Below are positions 7,137 through 10,423 of a stretch of 10,423 nt of DNA, piece by piece. The position numbers and the translations under genes were made by a program. This stretch comes from JABDPF01 sp036351575 (GTDB lineage Bacteria > Pseudomonadota > Gammaproteobacteria > Xanthomonadales > SZUA-36), in contig JAZBPJ010000018.1 in assembly GCA_036351575.1 (NCBI GenBank), positions 1 to 10,423 on the forward strand. The letters are read 5' to 3'. Position 1 is the stretch's first letter, and every line of letters begins with the position of its first letter. Under the pieces are notes generated by a model. It was not told the DNA's origin. It did no database searches and saw only the letters and a program-made list of their open reading frames with translations.

Positions 7137-7736
7137 TCAACGGGTCCGGTTTTGTTTGCCGGCGGGTAAATTCCACGTAAAGATCCAGCGCCAGCGGTGA
7201 AAGAAGTCGACGTAGAAAAGCAGGGCTTCTTCGACGGCGCCGAGTTTCTGCTTGAAACGCCTGGCGGGCTTGTTGAGGTACTTGGTGACGCTGTAAAAAC
7301 GCTTGTAGCCGTCTTCGCGCAAAGCGCGGTAGCACGCCCCGCGCATCAGCGGTGCGATGTTCCGGCCGCGGTAGTCCGGGTGCACGCAGGCGCTGTGAAG
7401 GTAGACCTCGTCCTTTTCAAGCGGGCGGATAAGACCGTTCATGGCGAAGGTCTCCAGGTTGCACACCGTGCGGCCAACCAGGCGGTTTCCGTCCTTTATA
7501 CCGAAGACGCGCTGCCCTTCTTCGAACCAGCTTTCCACCTGTTCGCGTTTGCGCCAAGACTCCAGGGCATGTACCTGCTCAAGGTCATCCCTGCCAATCC
7601 AGTCCAGGCTCAGCCCCGGGTCCGGTTCTGCAGTCGTGCTTTCGACGCAGCCTTCTCGCACCACCAGGAACAACTGGGCCCAGATGCCCAGCCGAGTCAT
7701 CGCGGTACCGATGGTGCTCAGGACGGTTGTGCTCAT
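7137..7736 (-). CDS. GNAT-family N-acetyltransferase
   Basis: Predicted 199-residue protein of the GNAT acetyltransferase superfamily, which transfers an acetyl or other acyl group from acyl-CoA to an amine. The acyl-CoA binding core is visible: strand VYLHSACVHP (111-120), then YRGRNIA (122-128), matching the R/Q-x-x-G-x-G/A pyrophosphate loop except that Asn126 replaces the central Gly, then a helix (LMRGACYRAL). The later FYSVTKYLNKPARRFKQKLG (148-166) fits the final strand-helix region. The C-terminus is basic and aromatic (FFHRWRWIFTW). I chose the ATG at 7736 because AGGA lies about 5 bases upstream and the preceding gene stops 13 bases before; the frame is open for 56 further codons inside that gene. 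It converges on icmF, with only 10 bases between stops. Substrate unknown. Co-transcription with a lipoprotein hydrolase hints at an envelope or lipid role, but weakly. Confidence 0.82.
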   Translation of the reverse strand: MSTTVLSTIGTAMTRLGIWAQLFLVVREGCVESTTAEPDPGLSLDWIGRDDLEQVHALESWRKREQVESWFEEGQRVFGIKDGNRLVGRTVCNLETFAMNGLIRPLEKDEVYLHSACVHPDYRGRNIAPLMRGACYRALREDGYKRFYSVTKYLNKPARRFKQKLGAVEEALLFYVDFFHRWRWIFTWNLPAGKQNRTR

Positions 7737-7749
7737 GTCGTCCTGTCCG

Positions 7750-8826
7750 TCAGTGGAGTTTTGATTGTTCCAGGTCTTCCTCGACGAAGCGCAGCACGGC
7801 CTCGAGGATGGCCCGCCAGGGATAATCGTTGTGGTCGGCAAAGGTTTTGCCCAGCCACGGATGGGTTTCCGCGATGGGAACCGCGACGGCCCAGTGGTCG
7901 GCATTCAGGTAGCCGACCAGGGTGCTGCCCGGGATGACCTGGTCCCAGGAGATGACCTGGCCGTCGTTGCGCGGGTCGATCCGCGCCAGTTTTCGGTGCG
8001 AGCCGGACAGGGCCGCCGAGATATTGTCTTCCGCGGGCAGGGTGACAACGGAGTAGTACGGAATGTTCGCGGGCAGCGGGTTTGCGGCCAGCCAGGCGCG
8101 TCGCGTGGCGGGCCTCAGGCTTTCAATGCCCTCGTCGTCGCCGCGGCTGCACTCTGCCTTCGGCACGTGGCGTAGCAGGTCCAGGGTGCTCTCGCTGGTC
8201 GTGTTGGCGAGCGGTGATCCGCCCACGGCGCCGGCCACGCTGACGACGGCCGCGATCCACGGCCGGATTTCGGGATAGCTCACGATGGCTTCGAGGATAT
8301 CGGGCGCACCCTTGGAGTAACCGATCAGCACCAACTGGCCGGGACGAAGGTTCTCGGCGTTTGCCATTACCCGGTCGCGGATCAGGCGGGCGTTGTGCGT
8401 CGTGCCGGACAATCCTTCGACCTCGATGATCTGGCCGCGGTAGCCGTGATTTCCGGTTGAATTGTTGATGACTTTTTCCAGTTCGAACCAGGCGCTGAAA
8501 CAGTCCCAGCCGATACCGGGCACCATCGCGGCGATAAGATCCCCCTGGGACGGGCCGAGCTCGACCGCTTCACCCGTGGCGCCCGGCTCGGCACCCAGTT
8601 GCGTCAGGGCTTCGGCGCAGGGGCGGTAACCCGGTTCATCTTTGCCATGTTCCTCGAGCACCGCGCAGGCGATTTCGCGGAAGCGGCCGCGCCGGTCGTC
8701 AATACCGGCGCTTGCCGCGGTCGCAAGCACCAACGGCGGGCCGTCTGTCGTCCAGGGTGTCAGCGGTTTACCCGCGCAGGCGGTGAGCAGCAGGGCCAGC
8801 ACGGCCAGTGAGAGTTTTCGCAGCAT
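7750..8826 (-). CDS. Predicted lipoprotein with alpha/beta-hydrolase fold
   Basis: A 358-residue exported protein. The N-terminus MLRKLSLAVLALLLTACAG is a lipoprotein signal with lipobox LTAC (14-17), so Cys17 would be lipidated; Ala at +2 predicts outer-membrane sorting in a gammaproteobacterium. The fold assignment rests on the nucleophile elbow GYSKG with Ser171, preceded by the hydrophobic strand QLVLI, and on a candidate catalytic His311 in LNADHW near the C-terminus. A catalytic Asp is plausible in the 260-300 region but not pinned down. The early LVPGIGWDCF-like stretch (101-110, MVPGIGWDCF) fits an oxyanion-hole loop. The frame is open upstream to 8937, but starting at 8826 puts the signal sequence at the N-terminus; the ribosome site (AGG, about 14 bases away) is weak. 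Followed after 13 bases by the GNAT gene and divergent from the phospholipase D-like gene. Probable esterase or lipase; substrate unknown. Confidence 0.82.
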   Translation of the reverse strand: MLRKLSLAVLALLLTACAGKPLTPWTTDGPPLVLATAASAGIDDRRGRFREIACAVLEEHGKDEPGYRPCAEALTQLGAEPGATGEAVELGPSQGDLIAAMVPGIGWDCFSAWFELEKVINNSTGNHGYRGQIIEVEGLSGTTHNARLIRDRVMANAENLRPGQLVLIGYSKGAPDILEAIVSYPEIRPWIAAVVSVAGAVGGSPLANTTSESTLDLLRHVPKAECSRGDDEGIESLRPATRRAWLAANPLPANIPYYSVVTLPAEDNISAALSGSHRKLARIDPRNDGQVISWDQVIPGSTLVGYLNADHWAVAVPIAETHPWLGKTFADHNDYPWRAILEAVLRFVEEDLEQSKLH

Positions 8827-8980
8827 GGCGCTATCGTCGCCTAATTTTTGGGGCCGATCAATCAAAGCTTTGCCCGCGGGCACGGGGGTGTGAAAACCGG
8901 TATCGCCGGGTGACGCATTGAGTCCCTTCGCCGCCATCGGCTATGCTCATGAAGCAATTTCGCTTTTGAAGCGGGAGAAC
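8827..8980. other. Divergent intergenic region between two lipoprotein genes
   Basis: 154 bases containing the promoters of both divergent genes. Two adjacent perfect palindromes, AAAGCTTT (8864-8871) and GCCCGCGGGC (8872-8881), lie in the half nearer the hydrolase gene and could be an operator, though such short palindromes are expected by chance. On the minus strand TTGATT and an A/T-rich AAAAATTA run occur but with poor spacing. No RNA or small gene is convincing. Confidence 0.45.
8918..8947 (+). promoter_or_regulatory. Candidate sigma70 promoter for the phospholipase D-like gene
   Basis: TTGAGT (8918-8923) and TATGCT (8942-8947), each 4 of 6 to consensus, are separated by 18 bases. A transcript would start near 8954, leaving a leader of under 30 bases before the GTG/TTG start at 8981/8984. 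Position and spacing are good, consensus match moderate. Confidence 0.4.
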
Positions 8981-10423
8981 GTGTTGAACAACCGGTTCGT
9001 ACCTGCGGCCAGGAGACTGCGGTTCGGGACCGTGATGCTGGTTTTCATGGCCGGCCTCTCGGCCTGCGCCACGATCGCGCCGCCGGTGCCCGAAAATCCT
9101 GAATCGGTCGAGGCGGAACTTGCATTTGCGAGATCCACTTCCGTGTTCGGGCCGGATACCGATTTTCGCGGCAGCATGGTCGGCGATATCGGCAGAAGCG
9201 AACTTTACCCGGTGCGCCAACCGGCCGAGTGTGAGGTGGCCATGCTGGATTCCGGCGAGGGTTCCTTCGCCGCCCGCATCGCCATGCTGGAAGCCGCGAC
9301 GACCTCCATCCGCATCCAGGCGCTGGTTTTCAAGGGTGATGAATCCGGTCTGCGCATCGCCGAGACGCTGAAACGGAAAAAGGCCGAGGGCCTGGACGTG
9401 CGCGTGATCGTCGACGCCTTTTCCAATCCCTGGTGGCAGACCCAGTGGATGTTCTTTGACCTCAAGCAGCACGGTATCGAGGTGGAAGGCTACGAGGCGA
9501 TGGCGCTGCAATGGATCAACGAGGTTTCCATTCCCGCCCTGGCGCCGAACTACGATGCCGGCCGCATGGACAAGCGTTTTCACGAGAAGATCTGGCTGAT
9601 CGACGCGGAAACCGGCCACGGTTCCGCGGTCACCGGCGGTCTCAACATCGGCAACGAGTACTTCAGGGTGGATCCATCCGACCCGGCCGGCTACTGGCGG
9701 GACCAGGACGTCGCGGTGCGCGGCGCCATCCTCGAGGATCTGGCGGCTGCATTCGATCACACCTTCGACTACCTGGTCGGCATCAAGGAGAGCCGCGGCA
9801 TATTCAATACCAACCGCTACTGGGATGCGACCCGCTCGGTCATGGGTCACACGGGCATGCTGCCGGTTCACTACGAGACTGAAGTACGCCTGGTCGCGCG
9901 CGTGGAGATGCTGGAAACAGGGGGTGGAATTCTTGAATACCGCCCGGCCCGCTGCCGTTTCTTGCACAACCGGCCGCGATTCGCCGAAACCTACATCATG
10001 CAGGCTTATCTCAAGCTGATAACGGCGGCGCGTGATGAATTGCTGATCGCCAACGCCTACTTCGTTCCGACTCCTGTCATCGCGGCCGCGCTGAAAGACG
10101 CGGCCCGGCGCTGCGTGGCGGTCACGCTGGTCAGCAACAGCCCCGAAACGAACGATTTACCTGAAATCAGCATGGTCGGCAGGGGTTTTTACAAGGAATT
10201 GCTGGCGGTGAATGAAGAGCCTGGGGTCAGGGCCTGCGAACGCGAAGATGCGGGTCTGCATATCTGGGAATGGATCGGTACCGCCCCGGATGACCCGGTC
10301 ATCCAGGGAACCATGCATTCCAAGTACGCGGTGGCGGACCGGCGCGTCGCACTGGTGGGCTCCTACAACCTGGATCCCCGCAGTGAAAAGCTCAACAGCG
10401 AGACAGCCCTGGTTTTCGAGGAA
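8981..10423 (+). CDS. Phospholipase D / cardiolipin synthase-like lipoprotein (3' end outside window)
   Basis: An uninterrupted frame of 481 codons that runs off the right edge with no stop. It has two HKD catalytic motifs in the same frame: HEKIWLID (His201-Lys203-Asp208) followed by GGLNIGNEYF, and HSKYAVAD (His446-Lys448-Asp453) followed by GSYNLDPRS. Paired HxKxxxxD motifs define phospholipase D enzymes, including bacterial cardiolipin synthases such as ClsC, which exchange phosphatidyl groups through a phosphohistidine. The N-terminus has a basic region (RR-R, 11-14), a hydrophobic stretch and lipobox LSAC (26-29), so it should be a lipoprotein with Cys29 lipidated and Ala at +2. No ATG fits: GGAG (8974-8977) points to GTG at 8981 (3-base spacing) or TTG at 8984 (6 bases). 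The next ATG (9035) would cut away the basic region. Cardiolipin synthesis versus phospholipid hydrolysis cannot be decided from motifs. Confidence 0.9.
   Translation, partial: MLNNRFVPAARRLRFGTVMLVFMAGLSACATIAPPVPENPESVEAELAFARSTSVFGPDTDFRGSMVGDIGRSELYPVRQPAECEVAMLDSGEGSFAARIAMLEAATTSIRIQALVFKGDESGLRIAETLKRKKAEGLDVRVIVDAFSNPWWQTQWMFFDLKQHGIEVEGYEAMALQWINEVSIPALAPNYDAGRMDKRFHEKIWLIDAETGHGSAVTGGLNIGNEYFRVDPSDPAGYWRDQDVAVRGAILEDLAAAFDHTFDYLVGIKESRGIFNTNRYWDATRSVMGHTGMLPVHYETEVRLVARVEMLETGGGILEYRPARCRFLHNRPRFAETYIMQAYLKLITAARDELLIANAYFVPTPVIAAALKDAARRCVAVTLVSNSPETNDLPEISMVGRGFYKELLAVNEEPGVRACEREDAGLHIWEWIGTAPDDPVIQGTMHSKYAVADRRVALVGSYNLDPRSEKLNSETALVFEE

Noticed and set aside
8864..8881. Adjacent palindromes AAAGCTTT and GCCCGCGGGC as an operator
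   Set aside because: Perfect palindromes of this length are expected by chance in GC-rich DNA and neither matches an operator I know; noted under the intergenic region only.
8949..8969. Six-codon frame ATG...TGA (MKQFRF) just before the phospholipase D-like gene
   Set aside because: Too short to judge, no ribosome site of its own, no residue pattern suggesting attenuation.
8858..9967. 369-codon open frame on the minus strand opposite the phospholipase D-like gene
   Set aside because: The plus strand carries two in-frame HKD motifs and a lipoprotein signal; the minus-strand translation has no motif.

Overview
The window is GC-rich bacterial chromosome with tight gene packing, Shine-Dalgarno sites and two lipoproteins with lipoboxes. 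It most likely comes from a proteobacterium, and a gammaproteobacterium is my best guess. That guess rests on protein resemblance from memory, not on a search. I see no rRNA, tRNA, CRISPR array, insertion sequence or phage gene.

Left block (6-3254, minus strand): four genes read right to left as a probable operon. They are an acetyl-CoA acetyltransferase-type thiolase, a short-chain 3-hydroxyacyl-CoA dehydrogenase-like reductase, a small acidic protein of unknown function (YbjN/secretion-chaperone-like at best) and an MscS-type mechanosensitive channel. Gaps are 20, 26 and 38 bases, and the last three genes each have a GGAG-type site about 6 bases before the start.

Centre (3255-7126): a 389-base intergenic region separates the thiolase from a divergent gene of about 1,160 codons. 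This gene encodes IcmF, a fused coenzyme B12-dependent acyl-CoA mutase with its own G-protein chaperone domain. Two active-site residues (Phe623, Gln809) match the isobutyryl-CoA mutase pattern rather than the methylmalonyl-CoA pattern. With the thiolase and dehydrogenase next door, the locus reads as acyl-CoA metabolism: branched and straight C4 acyl-CoAs are interconverted and then handled by beta-oxidation-type steps. The intergenic region holds a good rho-independent terminator-like hairpin on the icmF strand, a plausible promoter just after it, and repeated complementary hexamers that could form alternative hairpins.

Right block (7137-10423): a minus-strand pair encodes a lipoprotein alpha/beta hydrolase followed 13 bases later by a GNAT-family acetyltransferase. 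It converges on icmF with only 10 bases between stop codons. Divergent from the pair across 154 bases is a plus-strand lipoprotein with two HKD motifs of the phospholipase D/cardiolipin synthase superfamily. It starts at a GTG or TTG codon and runs off the right edge. These three may act on envelope lipids, but that is inference only.

Overall this looks like ordinary, well-organised metabolic and envelope DNA. The points most worth a second look are the structured region ahead of icmF, the specificity residues and long linker of IcmF, a short low-GC patch inside icmF, and the envelope-lipid gene cluster.
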